From: Dromiciops gliroides | Taxonomy: Eukaryota > Chordata > Mammalia > Microbiotheria > Microbiotheriidae | Assembly (NCBI RefSeq): GCF_019393635.1 | Contig: NC_057866.1 | Location: 124,001-188,000, forward strand | Direction: 5' to 3' | Length of the DNA stretch: 64,000 nucleotides | Shown here: in pieces, positions 38,973 through 49,917 of the stretch | Layout: each line of letters opens with the position of its first letter | Numbering within the stretch: position 1 is the stretch's first letter | The notes under the pieces: model-generated | Database searches by the model: none | What the model was told of the DNA's origin: nothing | What the model saw: the letters and a program-made list of their open reading frames with translations, nothing else | Translations under genes and position numbers: made by a program

Positions 38973-40703
38973 CCCCCCCCAACCCAAATCACAGAAAGCA
39001 AGGGCCAGATGGCAGAAATAATATAGTATTCATGTCAAGCAGCTGTTAAATCAATTGCAAAAATGTCCCTTTACCCTGTGCTACCAATAAAGCATAAGTT
39101 TCTCCTTGATTGACCACACCTTTCAGTGCCTTTCTATAGCTATGTCTATCAAACCTGCAGTCAGCCCCATTTGGGAAGTCCAATTTAGAACAGATTTCTG
39201 GAGCATGACTTTTATGCATGTCCCAGAGGACAGCTGGACAGGAAGGGGGATTTCTCTCCTCCTCTTCCCCCACATAATAGGAGAGATTTGAAATTTGTCA
39301 TTAATCAGTTCAATAGCATTCAAGCCACTGAGATGCATCCACTTTAGGGCCTGAGGGAGCAGAGATATACACTCTCTGTAGAGACACAGATAACAGAGGG
39401 GATCAGACCCTAAAAGCCCAGCTGAGCAACTAACCCAGGGAAGTCCCCACAGTGGGGAGGGGGAGGAAGCAGCTGGGGGGAGGAGAGCTTGAGTGGGCTC
39501 CTCAGAGGAGAAAGAACATTGAGTCTCAGGAGCACTGGAAGCCCGAGTGCTTTAGCCATATGAGCTTTCTCCATGGGCGCTTCTATACTGGTGTGCTTTA
39601 AGTGGGTGTTCTCTCTTGCCCATGAAGCTGTGTGTATTTGTGAGAGGGTGTGTCCCAGCTTTAAGAGGCAGATGCTCTGCAACTATTGTCCTTAATATGA
39701 CACCTTTGCTCGAGTTATCCATGCCTGGCTGAACATTCTCAAAGGAGGCTCAATATCTATGGAGCAGGAAAGCAGCCCCATAGGGTAGCCTAGAACCTAG
39801 AGAAGTTGATCTACTCTCTAGGGAATGTGACCCAGAGGGGATTCGACAGTATGAATTATTCTCCTTCCTCCTTCCTGTACCTCAAAGCGGGCACTCCGCC
39901 TCCCATGGCTACCCCCTTCCTCTCCGAATCTCTTGTTTCAAGGCGAATCTCATGTCCCATGTCCTCCAGGAAACCTTTCCCCTCCCTCACCAAGACCTTA
40001 TTCACTCCTAAGTGAAAGGTCTCAGGTTCAGTGTCCAGCCAAATGAAGTCATCACAAGTTACTGAACAGTTAACGACTTTGCCTTCCCAGGGTGAGGATA
40101 CAGTAACAGCTTCTCTGGACACAACCTCCCCTTGACTTCATATGGAAATGGGCCCCAACAACTGGGCAGGTGATGGGGACTCAGAAGGGAAAGTAAACTC
40201 AGGCTGTATTCCTCAAAAATCCACCACGTTGAGAGACCCTGACTCCCCACAAGTGGGATGTTTTGTGCTATTAGGTGACCAGGAATCGGCCTCAAGGCCC
40301 ATCACCCCAGATATGTCTCAGGGGTAGCTTGGTTGCCTTGTAGAGGAAAACACAGCAATTCCTATGTCCCAGAAGTGGGGAACCTCAATCCTATCACATA
40401 CCAGGCCAGAGTGGCCAGGGCCTAGGATCTCCCAGAGGGATCCTTGCTGGCTACCTATTGACCTAGAAAACCACAGATTAACATGTGTCTTTGTATTTGG
40501 GTTTATTTTGTTAAACTTTTCCCCATTAAGTTTTCATTGGGTTTGAGAGTTTTGCAGCTGGCTTACAGCCAGGGTCTGTGTTTGAGTCCTCTGTTCTTGA
40601 GGACCTTCACAATCTTCCTAGCAAAGACAGTACCAGAGGGAGAAGACAGACACACGGGAAAAGATTACATTTCCCTCTAGAGTCTTGAAAAAGAAGAAGA
40701 ATG
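38973..40703. other. Spacer, no gene or repeat recognised
   Basis: Mostly single-copy in appearance. Short open frames have no splice or family support. Confidence 0.35.
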
Positions 40704-40852
40704 GGCAGCTAGGTGGCTCAGTGGATAAAGCACAGGCCCTGGATCAAGGAGGACCTGAGTTCAAATCTGGCCTCAGACACTTGACACTTACTAGATGTGT
40801 GACCCTGGGCAAGTCACTTAACCCTCATTGCCCTGCCAAAAAAAAAAAAAGG
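40704..40852 (+). mobile_element. WSINE1-type SINE
   Basis: Head GGCAGCTAGGTGGCTCAGTG, complete core, tail ATTGCCCTGCC plus poly-A. Flanks AAGAAGAATG at 40694-40703 and AAAAAGAAGAATG at 40853-40865 form the target duplication. Confidence 0.95.
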
Positions 40853-40865
40853 AAAAAGAAGAATG

Positions 40866-41462
40866 AAAAAAGTGTGGAGGAGGACAAAAACCAGACATCT
40901 TGGCTTTTTAATCTCCCTTTGAAAGGTCCAAATTTCAGGTCCCTGTGCTCTGGTCCATGTGGTGAGTGATGACAAATTTACACCATGTGTCTCCAAGGCC
41001 AGGCACCATGATTCTCAGGAAGCAATTACTCTCCCCTCAGTCTCATTCATAGCCAGATAACTAAGAGGCAACCTATCCCAGTATCCAAGTGTATACCAAG
41101 TTTCTACCAATATTGATGCCCCTTCTCTCTCCTCCCCCATCCTGGTGAAGCCCCTCAGCCCTGCAATAGCTGCTTGGGGTGGGCTTGATAGAGGGTCATG
41201 GGGTCTGCCTGCTTCCAGTCTCTCCCTCCTCCAGTTCTCCTCCACTCTGAGCCTCCTAAAGTTCAGGAATAACCATGTCCCTCCCTCCTCCCATACTCAA
41301 TTGCCTCTATCCTCAAATGTGAAATCCTCTATTTGGCTTTGTGTTGTTTAAAAATCTAAATGTGTGGTTGCCTTAAATGAGAAGCTTTAGCACCAGTCTT
41401 TGAGCATTAATCATTTATTAAAGTGTACTAGGTATGAGAAAAAACCTGCTCTTTAATGGACA
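40866..41462. other. Spacer, nothing recognised
   Basis: No repeat or coding segment can be supported. Confidence 0.3.
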
Positions 41463-41589
41463 ATGGAAGCATCCTTGAAGTCCTTAGGGATAACCTCCTT
41501 TTGCCATACAACACTCAAAATTTCAGTCATGCTCTCCAGAATGGTTGGATCAGTTCACAGCTCCACCGACAATGCATTAGTGTTCCAAG
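41463..41589 (-). mobile_element. Mosaic of a short RTE fragment and a short L1 fragment
   Basis: 41463-41527 is the reverse complement of RTE copy 1 near 26631-26697 (CTTAGGGATAACCTCCTTTT). 41528-41589 is the reverse complement of the L1 motif at 15290-15350 (CTCCAGAATGGTTGGATCAG). Confidence 0.75.
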
Positions 41590-41828
41590 CTGATTGGTTA
41601 GCGTCATCCAAATCCATTGGCTCACTGGACTTGAAAGTGGTCTGTGTTGAGTTCAAAGTCCTTAGCTTTTGAGAACAATACTTTCTTAAGGGCTGGCCAG
41701 GTGTGGTTACAATCAAATTAACTTTAAGTAGGCTAATCAGCAAAGTCAATCACTCTCACTTAATTCAGTTTAGATTAATCTCCAGGTGGTTCTTTGAGTG
41801 CCAAATCCCATTATTTTCTCACAGCTTT

Positions 41829-42546
41829 TAAAGTTAGAGAAATGCAAATTAAAACAACTCTGAGGTACCATATCACATCTATCAGAAGCTGTGGAGAAAT
41901 TGGAACATTAATGCATTGTTGGTGGAGCTGTGAACTGATCCAAACATTCTGGAGAGCAATTTGGAACTATACCCAAAGGGCCATGAGGCTGTGCATACCT
42001 TTGACCCATCAATACCACTACTAGGTCTGTATCCAAAAGAGATCATAAAAAGGGGAAAAAGACCCACATGTACAAAAATATTTATAGCAGCTATCTTTGT
42101 GGTGACAAAGAATTGGAAATTGAGGGGATGCCCATCAATTGGGGAATAGCTAAACAAGTTGTGGTATAGGAATGTAATGGAATTCTATTGTGCTGTAAGA
42201 AATGATGAGCAGGTGGATTTCAGAGAAACCTGGAAGAACTTACACGAACTGATGCTGAGTGAAGTGAGCAGAACCGGGAGAACATTGTACACAGTAACAG
42301 CAACATTGTGTGATGATTAACTGTGATAGACTTTGCTTTTCTCATCTATACAATGATCTAAGACATTTCCAAAGGACTCGTGATGGGAAATACTCTCCAC
42401 ATCCAAAAAAAGAACTGTGGCTTCTGAATGCAGATTGAACCATACTGTTTTTACCTTTTATTTTGTTTTTTTTTCTTTCTTGAGGTTTTCCCCTTTTGTT
42501 CTGATTCTTCTTTTACAACATGACCAATGTGGAAATGTGTTTAATG

Positions 42547-42616
<70 letters not shown>

Positions 42617-42703
42617 GTATCAGATTGCTTGCTGTCTAAGGAAGGGGGGAGGCAAGGGAGTGAGAAATTTTGGAACTCAAAATTTTATAAAAATGAATGT
42701 TGA
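41829..42703 (+). mobile_element. L1 LINE 3' end
   Basis: GAGAAATGCAAATTAAAACA, GCATTGTTGGTGGAGCTGTG and GAACATTGTACACAGTAACA are ORF2 C-terminus and 3' UTR. An internal deletion joins TCTATCAGAAG to TGTGGAGAAATTGG. The 3' UTR holds a long (TA)n run at 42551-42614. Confidence 0.9.
42551..42614. repeat. (TA)n microsatellite in L1 3' UTR
   Basis: About 32 uninterrupted TA units. Confidence 0.95.
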
Positions 42704-42826
42704 GGGGCAGCTATGTGGTGCAGTGGATAAAACACCGGCCCTAGATTCAGGAGGACCTGAGTTCAAATCCAGCCTCAGACACTTACTAGCTGTGTGACCT
42801 TGGGCAAGCCACTTAACCCCAATTGC

Positions 42827-42866
<40 letters not shown>
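42704..42866 (+). mobile_element. WSINE1-type SINE ending in a (CA)n tail
   Basis: Head GGGGCAGCTATGTGGTGCAG; the core lacks the TTGACAC unit. The tail CCAATTGCCTCACACATACA runs into (CA)n at 42832-42866 instead of poly-A. Target duplication GAATGTTGA lies at 42695-42703 and 42867-42875. Confidence 0.93.
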
Positions 42867-42869
<3 letters not shown>

Positions 42870-42875
42870 TGTTGA

Positions 42876-44480
42876 ATCTACTGTTTGATAAATCCAAATA
42901 CTCCAGATTCTGGGATAAAAACTCACTTTTTGACAAAAACTCTGCTGAGAAAACTAGGCCAACATCTTACACCTTATACTAAAATAAGGTCAAAATGGGT
43001 AAATAAATCATATACCCATAGACATAAAAGGTGATACCATAGGTAAATTAGGAAAGGAAGGAATAGTTTACCTCTCAGATATATAGAGAGGAAAAGAATT
43101 TTTGACCAAATAAGAGATAGAAGATATTATGAAATACAAAATGGATGATTTTGATTACATTCAATGAAAAAGTCTTTGTACAAACAGAAGCAATGCATCC
43201 AAAATTAGAATGGAAGCAGAAAGCTGGGAAACAATTTTTACAAGTCAGTATTTCTGATAAAGGCCTCATTTCCAAAATATATCAGGAACTAAATCAATTT
43301 ATAAGACAACAAGTCATTCTCCAATTGAGAAATGGTTAAAGGATATGAACAGGCAGTTTTCTGATGAAGAAATCAAAGCTATCTATTGCCATATGAAAAA
43401 ATGCTCTAAATCACTATTGATTAGAGAGATGCAAATTAAAACAACTCTGAGGTACCACCTGACACCTATAAGATTGGCTAATATGACAAAAAAGGAAAAT
43501 AATAAATGTTGGAGAAGCTGTGGAGAAATTGGAACACTAATGCATTGTTGGTGGAGCTGTGAACTGAGCCAATCATTCTGGAGAGCAATTTGGAACTATG
43601 CCCCAAGGACTATGAAACTGTGAATACCCTTTGACCCAGCCATAACACTACTAGGTCTGTATTCCAAAGAGATAACAGAAAAGGGAAAAGGAACCACACG
43701 TACAAAAATATTTATAGCAGCTCTCTTTGTGGTGACAAAGAATTGGAAATTGAGGGAATGTCTTTGAATTGGGGAATGGCTGAACAAGTTGTGGTATATG
43801 AATGTAATGGAATACTATTGTGTTATAAGTAATGGAGAGCAGGCAGATTTCAAAAAAACCTGGAAAGACTTAAGGGGACTGATGCTGAGTGAGGTGAGCA
43901 GAACCAGGAGAACATTGCACACAGTAACAGCAACATTGTGTGGTGATCATCTGTGATAGACTTGGCTCTTCTCACCAGTGCAATGATCCAAGACAATTCC
44001 AAAGAACTCATGATAGAAAATGTTCTCCGCATCCAGAAAAAAGAACTGTGGCTTCTGAATGCAGACTGAACCATATTGTTTCTACTTTTGGCTGGTTTTT
44101 TTTTCTTTTTTGAGGTTTTTCCTTTGTGTTCTGATTCTTCTTTCACAGCATTACTAATGCAGAAATATATTTAATGTGATTGTACATATATAGCCTATAT
44201 TAGATTGTTTTCTGTCTTGTGGATGGGGGAGGGAAGGGAGGGAATGAGAATTTTTTTTTGTTTGCAGGGCAATGGGGGTTAAGTGACTTGCCCAGAGTCA
44301 CACAGCTAGTAAGTGTCAAGTGTCTGAGGTCGAATTTGAACTCAGGTACTCCTGAATCCAGGGCCAGTGCTTTATCCACTGTGCCACCTAGCTGCCCCCA
44401 GAAAAATTTGGAAATAGAAATCTTATGAAAACAAATGTTGAAAACTATCTTTACATGTCACTGGAAAATAATTTTATGAT
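42876..44480 (+). mobile_element. L1 LINE 3' part (ORF2 C-terminal third and 3' UTR)
   Basis: It starts CTACTGTTTGATAAATCCAA, runs through AGTTTTCTGATGAAGAAATC and GGCTAATATGACAAAAAAGG, and ends with AAATGTTGAAAACTATCTTT near 44450. A SINE interrupts it at 44251-44399. ORF2 is broken at several points. Confidence 0.92.
44251..44399 (-). mobile_element. WSINE1-type SINE in L1 3' UTR
   Basis: Poly-T, GCAGGGCAATGGGGGTTAAG, core, head ending CACCTAGCTGCCCCC. The disrupted L1 word GAGAAATTTGGAA is split around it. Confidence 0.93.
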
Positions 44481-45254
44481 AAAAATAATAAATAATCCAT
44501 TATATTCATAAAAATAAAATCTATGACAATCCTTTTAAATATTAAAGTGATTTTAAGTGTCAAAGAATTTGTATAGCATAATAGTAAAAAAAAACAACAG
44601 TCCTAAGAACTATTGTTTAATTAATATTTAATTGTTTTAATTAAAACCAATGTGATGTTTACTGTTAGTTGTAGTAATGTAAAGCATTTTTTAATGCCGG
44701 TTAATTTTGTAAAATCAAAGGTCTCCCTCCACACACAGGCAGTTTTTCAGTAGGTATTGAATGCTTTTCTGAATCCTAACTGTATAACATACCCTGTTAC
44801 AATTGATTATGAGGCATGATTATCTGAATGGTCATGGAACCAATAGTCCACCATTCAAGGAGAATGTCAGACCCACCCAAAGAGAGCACAGTCTGAAAAT
44901 GGCTACAGGTGGACATCTATTCCTGGAACAGTGGAAGGGACAACCTCCTTGTAGACTAAGGTAGAAGCCTCTTGACTCAGTTTAACAGGAAAATGTTCCC
45001 ACCTGATTCTGAGCCTGGCTATGATAGCCTGTAAATAATGTGGAGCTTTGCTCTTTCAGAAATTACTTTCACCTTGAATGAAACAAAATTAAGGGAATTT
45101 TTCCCGGTAGTGGCTGATGCTCTTGAGGGAATAGTCATACCTATGTCCCTCCTTGTCCTCTTACTGCAAATTTCTATAATCAGGGCAGGTGGACTGTGAA
45201 AGTCTGATTAAATCTGTTTGACACATTACTTGAAAAACTTGTAATATAAGTTGG
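44481..45254. other. AT-rich spacer, nothing recognised
   Basis: No gene or repeat family could be supported. Confidence 0.3.
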
Positions 45255-45640
45255 CATAAGGATCATTAGAAGGAAGAAAATATCAAACATATTTCTGCTT
45301 TTGTCATATTTTGAAAGAAGAGTCAGAGCCCAAGGGAAAAACCTCAACAAAGAAGGGAAAAAACAGCCCAAAAGTAGAAACAGTATGTTCAATCTGCATT
45401 CATAAACCACAGTTCTTTTTTTCTGGGTGTTGAGAACATTTTCCATCATGAAGTTCTTTGAAATTGTTTTGGACCATTGCATTGCTAAAAAGAGCCAAGT
45501 CTATTACCATTGTTCATGACACAATGTTGCTGTTACTATGTACAATGTTCTCCTGATTCTGCTTTTCTCAGTCAGCATCAGTTCATGTAAGTCCTTCCAG
45601 GTTTCTCTGAACTCCTCCTGCTCATCATTACTTTTCTTTT
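45255..45640 (-). mobile_element. L1 3' UTR, antisense
   Basis: CACAGTTCTTTTTTTCTGGG, GACCATTGCATTGC, TGTACAATGTTCTCCTGATT and GTAAGTCCTTCCAGGTTTCT are the reverse of the L1 3' end seen at 42200-42450. Confidence 0.85.
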
Positions 45641-45683
45641 TTTTTTAATTTTTAATTTTTTTCATCATTACTTTTCACATTGA

Positions 45684-45830
45684 TTTTTTTTTTTTGGTGA
45701 GGCAATTGGGCTAAGGTGACTTGCCCAGGGTCACACAGCTAGTAAGTGTTAAGTGTCTGAGGCTAAATTTGAACTCTGGTCCTCCTGAATCCAGGGCCAG
45801 TGCTCTATCCACTGCGCCACCTAGTTGCCC
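45684..45830 (-). mobile_element. WSINE1-type SINE (3' unit of a dimer)
   Basis: Poly-T, GGTGAGGCAATTGGGCTAAG, head ending CACCTAGTTGCCC. It has no target duplication of its own; see the paired element at 45852-45993. Confidence 0.93.
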
Positions 45831-45851
45831 TGAATATAACACTGTACACTA

Positions 45852-45993
45852 TTTTTTTTTTTGCAGGGCAATGAGGGTTAAGTGACTTGCTCAGGGTCAC
45901 ACAGCTAGTGTCAAGTGTTTGAGGCCAGATTTGAACTCAGGTCCTCCTGAATCCAGAGCCAGTGTTTTATCCACTGCACCACCTAGCTGCTCC
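45852..45993 (-). mobile_element. WSINE1-type SINE (5' unit of a dimer)
   Basis: Poly-T, GCAGGGCAATGAGGGTTAAG, head ending ACCTAGCTGCTCC. A shared duplication CACATTGATTTTTT flanks the pair at 45676-45690 and 45994-46007. Confidence 0.93.
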
Positions 45994-46007
45994 CACATTG
46001 ATTTTTT

Positions 46008-46154
46008 AAAACTTTGTGTTCTAAATTTTCTTCTTCCCTCCCTTCTCATCCCTCCCTATAAAATCTAGCAATTCAATATGTCATACATGTTCGGTTATGT
46101 AAAATATCTTCTCATTAGTCAAGTTGTGAAAGAAAATAGAGAAAATACCTTTAG
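46008..46154 (-). mobile_element. Old L1 3' UTR, antisense, left of the RPL23A retrocopy
   Basis: TGTTCTAAATTTTCTTCTTC and TCCCTCCCTATAAAATC resemble the reverse of L1 tails. It resumes at 47017 after the retrocopy. Confidence 0.6.
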
Positions 46155-46383
46155 AAAGAGGAGCTAACACCCTTTTCCCCAAGATGGCACCAACGGCGAA
46201 AAAGGAAGCAGTTGTTCCCCCCAAGACGGAAGCCAAGGCCAAGGCCTTGAAGGCCAAGAAGGCAGTATGGAAGGGTGTGAACAGCCACAAAAAGAAAAAG
46301 ATCCAAACACCCCCCACCTTCCAGCGGCCCAAGACTCTAAGGCTTCAAAGGCAGCCCAAGTATCCTCAGAAAAGTACCCGAGG

Positions 46384-46534
46384 GGCAGCTAGGTGGTGCA
46401 GTGGATAGAGCGCCGGACCTGGAGTCAGGAGTACCTGAGTTCAAATCCGGCCTCAGACACTTAACACTTACTAGCTGTGTGACCCTGGGCAAGTCACTTA
46501 ACCCCAATTGCCTCACTTAAAAAAAAAAAAAAAA
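46384..46534 (+). mobile_element. WSINE1-type SINE inside the RPL23A retrocopy
   Basis: Head GGCAGCTAGGTGGTGCAG and long poly-A. Target duplication AGAAAAGTRCCCGAGG lies at 46368-46383 and 46535-46550. Confidence 0.97.
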
Positions 46535-46801
46535 AGAAAAGTGCCCGAGGAGAAACAAGCTTGACCACTGAGTCTGCTATGAAGAAGACAGAGGACAACA
46601 ACACCCTTGTCTTCACTGTGGATGTCAAGGCCAACAAGCATCAGATGAAGCAAGCTGTAAAGAAGCTTTATGACATCAATGTGGCCAAGGTCAACACACT
46701 GATCAGGCCCGATGGAGAGGAGAAGGCCCATGTCCAACTGGCTCCAGAGTAGGGTGCTTTGGATGTTGCCAACAAAATTGGAATCATCTAAACAGTGTTC
46801 A

Positions 46802-46952
46802 GGGCAGCTGGGTGGTGCAGTGGATAAAGCACCGGCCCTGAATTCAGGAGGACCTCAGTTCAAATGCGACCTCAGACACTTGACACTTATAGCTGTGTGA
46901 CGCTGAGCAACTCACTAAACCCTTATTGTCCCACAAAAAAATTATTAAATAC
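46802..46952 (+). mobile_element. WSINE1-type SINE in the 3' UTR of the RPL23A retrocopy
   Basis: Head GGGCAGCTGGGTGGTGCAGT and tail TTATTGTCCCACAAAAAAAT. The diverged flanks AAACAGTGTTCAG and AAACTGTCCAG represent the target duplication. Confidence 0.9.
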
Positions 46953-47016
46953 ATAAACTGTCCAGCATACTACTCCTCTACAATAAAAAAGTCCAGTAAA
47001 AAAAGAGGAGCTAACA

Positions 47017-47275
47017 AATAAAATTACATTTCAATCTGTATTCAGATACCATCAGTTCTTTCTCTGTTGATGGTTCACATTTTTCATACATCCTTCTGAT
47101 ATCATCCTGCTCATAATTTCTTCCACAGTTACTATTGCTAACTGTATTACCCTCCAAATTATTCCCTCCCCTTGATGTTTACTCTATTTTCTATCTTCTG
47201 TCACCCTATCCCTCCTCAAAAGTGTTTTGCTTTTTACTGCCCCCTCCCCCAATCTGCCCTTGAAGGAAGAAAATA
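47017..47275 (-). mobile_element. L1 fragments, antisense, right of the retrocopy
   Basis: 47017-47125 continues the L1 3' UTR (TACCATCAGTTCTTTCTCTG). 47126-47275 resembles the ORF1/ORF2 junction of L1 in reverse (ACAGTTACTATTGCTAACTG, CTGTCACCCTATCCCTCC), like 18700-18795. Confidence 0.6.
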
Positions 47276-47442
47276 TTAACAGAATAATTAGAAAATGATT
47301 GGTTTGGAATGGGACATGATTAAAATGTAGTTTATCCATTCTATTTACAAAGTTTTATAGTGCATACAAGTCAGTGATCAAGAAAGCAAATACTTTAAGA
47401 TTAAATCCTTGAAGCATCTCTTTCTTTTAGAATGATCTGAGG

Positions 47443-47532
47443 TCCTCAGATACTTGACACTTACTAGCTGTGTGACCCTGGGCAAGTCACTTAACCCCAA
47501 CTGCCTCACTAAAAAAAAAAAAAAAAAGACTC
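47443..47532 (+). mobile_element. 5'-truncated WSINE1-type SINE with target duplication
   Basis: It begins within the core (TCCTCAGATACTTGACACTT) and ends in poly-A. Flanks TAGAATGATCTGRGG lie at 47428-47442 and 47533-47547. Confidence 0.95.
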
Positions 47533-47547
47533 TAGAATGATCTGGGG

Positions 47548-48715
47548 TAATACCTTAGGAAGTGGGGGGGGGAATTAGAAAAATGTAGAAATAGAAGAGT
47601 TTTTCATAAAAATATAAGAGGTTTTCCTAATGAAAAGTCTTCAGTGTTATTAGATTGTTTTGACAAGAAGTAATCCAAATGTTTCTAATAAGATATACAG
47701 GCCTTGAATATGATGATAATAAGTTTTTAAGATTAGACAAAGGGTTTTACACATAAAAATTTCTGTGAATATGTTCTTCTCATACTTGAAAACTCATTCA
47801 AAGTGACTTGATATACTTCCCCTTTCTTTACTATCTGTGAAGCAAACCAAGGGAAGGGGAGAAGGATTTGATTTTGCATTTGTGACTCTTACATTTGGAA
47901 TTTGAAACTTTTAAGAGGCCTTTAATTTGGTGGATCTTTGGATTTGGGGACTTTTCATTTGGATGCTCCAAAATCACCAAGGTAAGATGTTTCCAGGGAT
48001 CAGATGACTACATGAGACTTCTGGGACTTAAAAAAGATATGTGCTTCCTAAAAGGACATTGAGATTGAATGGACACTGGGAGACTGATGATTGTTCTTGT
48101 AGCACTTCGGCCTTTTTGTTTCATGCTGTTAATGTTTTCTGAGTCTCTTGACAACTATCATCAAATCCTATGATGATTCCTGACATCTATGGCCATGGGG
48201 GCTTATTTCCTAGTATCCATTTCAGTTCCCTAATAGCAAATTGTTCCCTCTGTCCATGAGACATTAGGAAAAGTTTGTCATCAATCTGGGCTTATTCTTC
48301 CTTTAATAAATTATATCAAGCTTCAAATAAATTATTTAATAGGAAAGATGAATCTATTGATTCAGGGTGTTTTCTACTTTAGCCCAGCTTTTTCTGCTTC
48401 TGTAATTATGCTTTTGAAACCATGAGAATATTGGACTTCGGAGGAAAATGGATTTATTTTATTGTTCTATAATTGTTCCACATTAGCTGTTGTATTGAAT
48501 ATACTACTAAAGACTGTTCTAATTTGATTCCAAAGAAGCTTATGATGGCTCAGGATATTGATAAAGAATTTGATTGTATCAGTGTGGAATAATTTTTGAG
48601 TGATCCATGGGGAATACATTCCCCAAGGATGAAAGGGGAAATTCAAATTTAATTAATATTGATTATTAGGTCCATCGTTGGACTCCATCTCATCTAAGAC
48701 TGTTCCCTATTTTGT
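47548..48715. other. AT-rich stretch, unassigned
   Basis: About 1.2 kb without a recognised gene or repeat family. Open frames are short. Confidence 0.3.
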
Positions 48716-48728
48716 GAGCTATATTCTT

Positions 48729-48884
48729 TTTTTTTTTTTTTTTTAGTGAGGCAATTGAGGTTAAGTGACTTGCCCAGGGTCACACAGCTAGTAAGTGTTA
48801 AGTGTCTGAGGCCAGATTTGAACTCAGGTCCTCCTGACTCCAGGGCTAGTGCTCTATCCACTGTGGCGCCACCTAGCTGCCCCC
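48729..48884 (-). mobile_element. WSINE1-type SINE
   Basis: Poly-T, GTGAGGCAATTGAGGTTAAG, head ending GCCACCTAGCTGCCCC with a small GGCGCC duplication. Target duplication GAGCTATATTCTT lies at 48716-48728 and 48885-48897. Confidence 0.97.
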
Positions 48885-49065
48885 GAGCTATATTCTTATA
48901 AAAGCTTTATACTGATAAATCTATGTTAGGGCTTGATCGATTTAGTCTCTATTCCACAGTATGAGGCATAGTTCTCCATTCAGAGTTCCCTGTTGCTGTA
49001 TGTCATGTTTCCCTGTTCCTATACTCATGTTTCAGAAAATTTTACATAAGATAGATGCTGTTATA

Positions 49066-49850
49066 ACTTTCTGAGGGAGTGGCAAATATCACAAAAATGG
49101 AAAATATTGAATGTTGAAGGGCATGTGGGCAAGCTGGGATGCTAATCCACTGTTTGTAGAGTTGTGAAAAGATCCACCCATTCTGGAGAGCAATTTGGAA
49201 CTATGCCCAAAGAGCTGTGTATACCGTTTGATCCAGCAACACCACTGCTAGGTTTATATCCAAAAGACATCCCAAAAAAGAGAAGACAACGTATTTGTAC
49301 AAAAATATTTCTAGCAGCTCTTTTTGTGGTGGCTAAGAATTGGAAATCAAGGGAATGCCCATCCATTGGGGAATGGCTAAACAAGCTGTGGTATATGATG
49401 GTGATGGAATATTATTGTGCTCTAAGAAATGACAAGCAGGATGACTTCAGAAAGGCCTGGAAAGATGTGTGTGTACTGATGTTTAGTGAAGTGAGCAGAA
49501 CCAAGAGAATGTTATGAACAGAGACAGAAAATATTGTTTGATGAATTGTGAATGACTTAACTATTCTCAGCAATACAATGATCCAAGACAATTCCAAAGG
49601 ACTAATGAGGAAACATACCATCCACCTCCAAAGAAAGAACTGATATTGATTGAACACAGACTGAAGCATCTTATTTTCACTTTCTTTCTTCTTTTTCTTT
49701 TATTCAAGTTTTCTTATACAAAATTAGTAATATGATAATGTTTAACATAATTACACATGCATTACTGCCTCAGAGAGGGAGAAGGAAAAGGAGGGAAGGA
49801 AGGATAAAATTTGGAACTCAAAACTATGAATAAAAATGTTTATTATTTTC
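49066..49850 (+). mobile_element. L1 LINE 3' end
   Basis: GGAGAGCAATTTGGAACTAT, AGCTCTTTTTGTGGTGGCTA and GGGAATGGCTAAACAAGCTG encode the ORF2 C-terminus. The 3' UTR ends AATAAAAATGTTTATTATTT. A simple AAAT/AATA stretch follows to 49905. Confidence 0.9.
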
Positions 49851-49917
49851 AACAAATAAATAGATAAACAAATGAATGAATAAATAGATAAATAAGTGAA
49901 TAAATATTTTAAAAGAA

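Larger units (their letters stand above)
46170..47001 (+). pseudogene. RPL23A: Processed pseudogene of ribosomal protein L23a
   Basis: An intronless copy starting with a TOP-like leader (CCCTTTTCCCCAAG) and ATG at 46184: [20 protein letters not shown] and the basic KKKKI region are clear. After an inserted SINE the frame resumes with [20 protein letters not shown] and ends near DVANKIGII at about 46789. Human-type RPL23A has about 156 residues. Damage: an internal loss of roughly 29 bases after NKLD (the KFPL segment is missing), a TAG near 46750, and two SINEs (46384-46534 and 46802-46952). Flanking 15-base duplications AAAGAGGAGCTAACA (46155-46169 and 47002-47016) and a terminal A-run show L1-driven retroposition. 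It is inserted in an antisense L1 tail. Confidence 0.95.
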
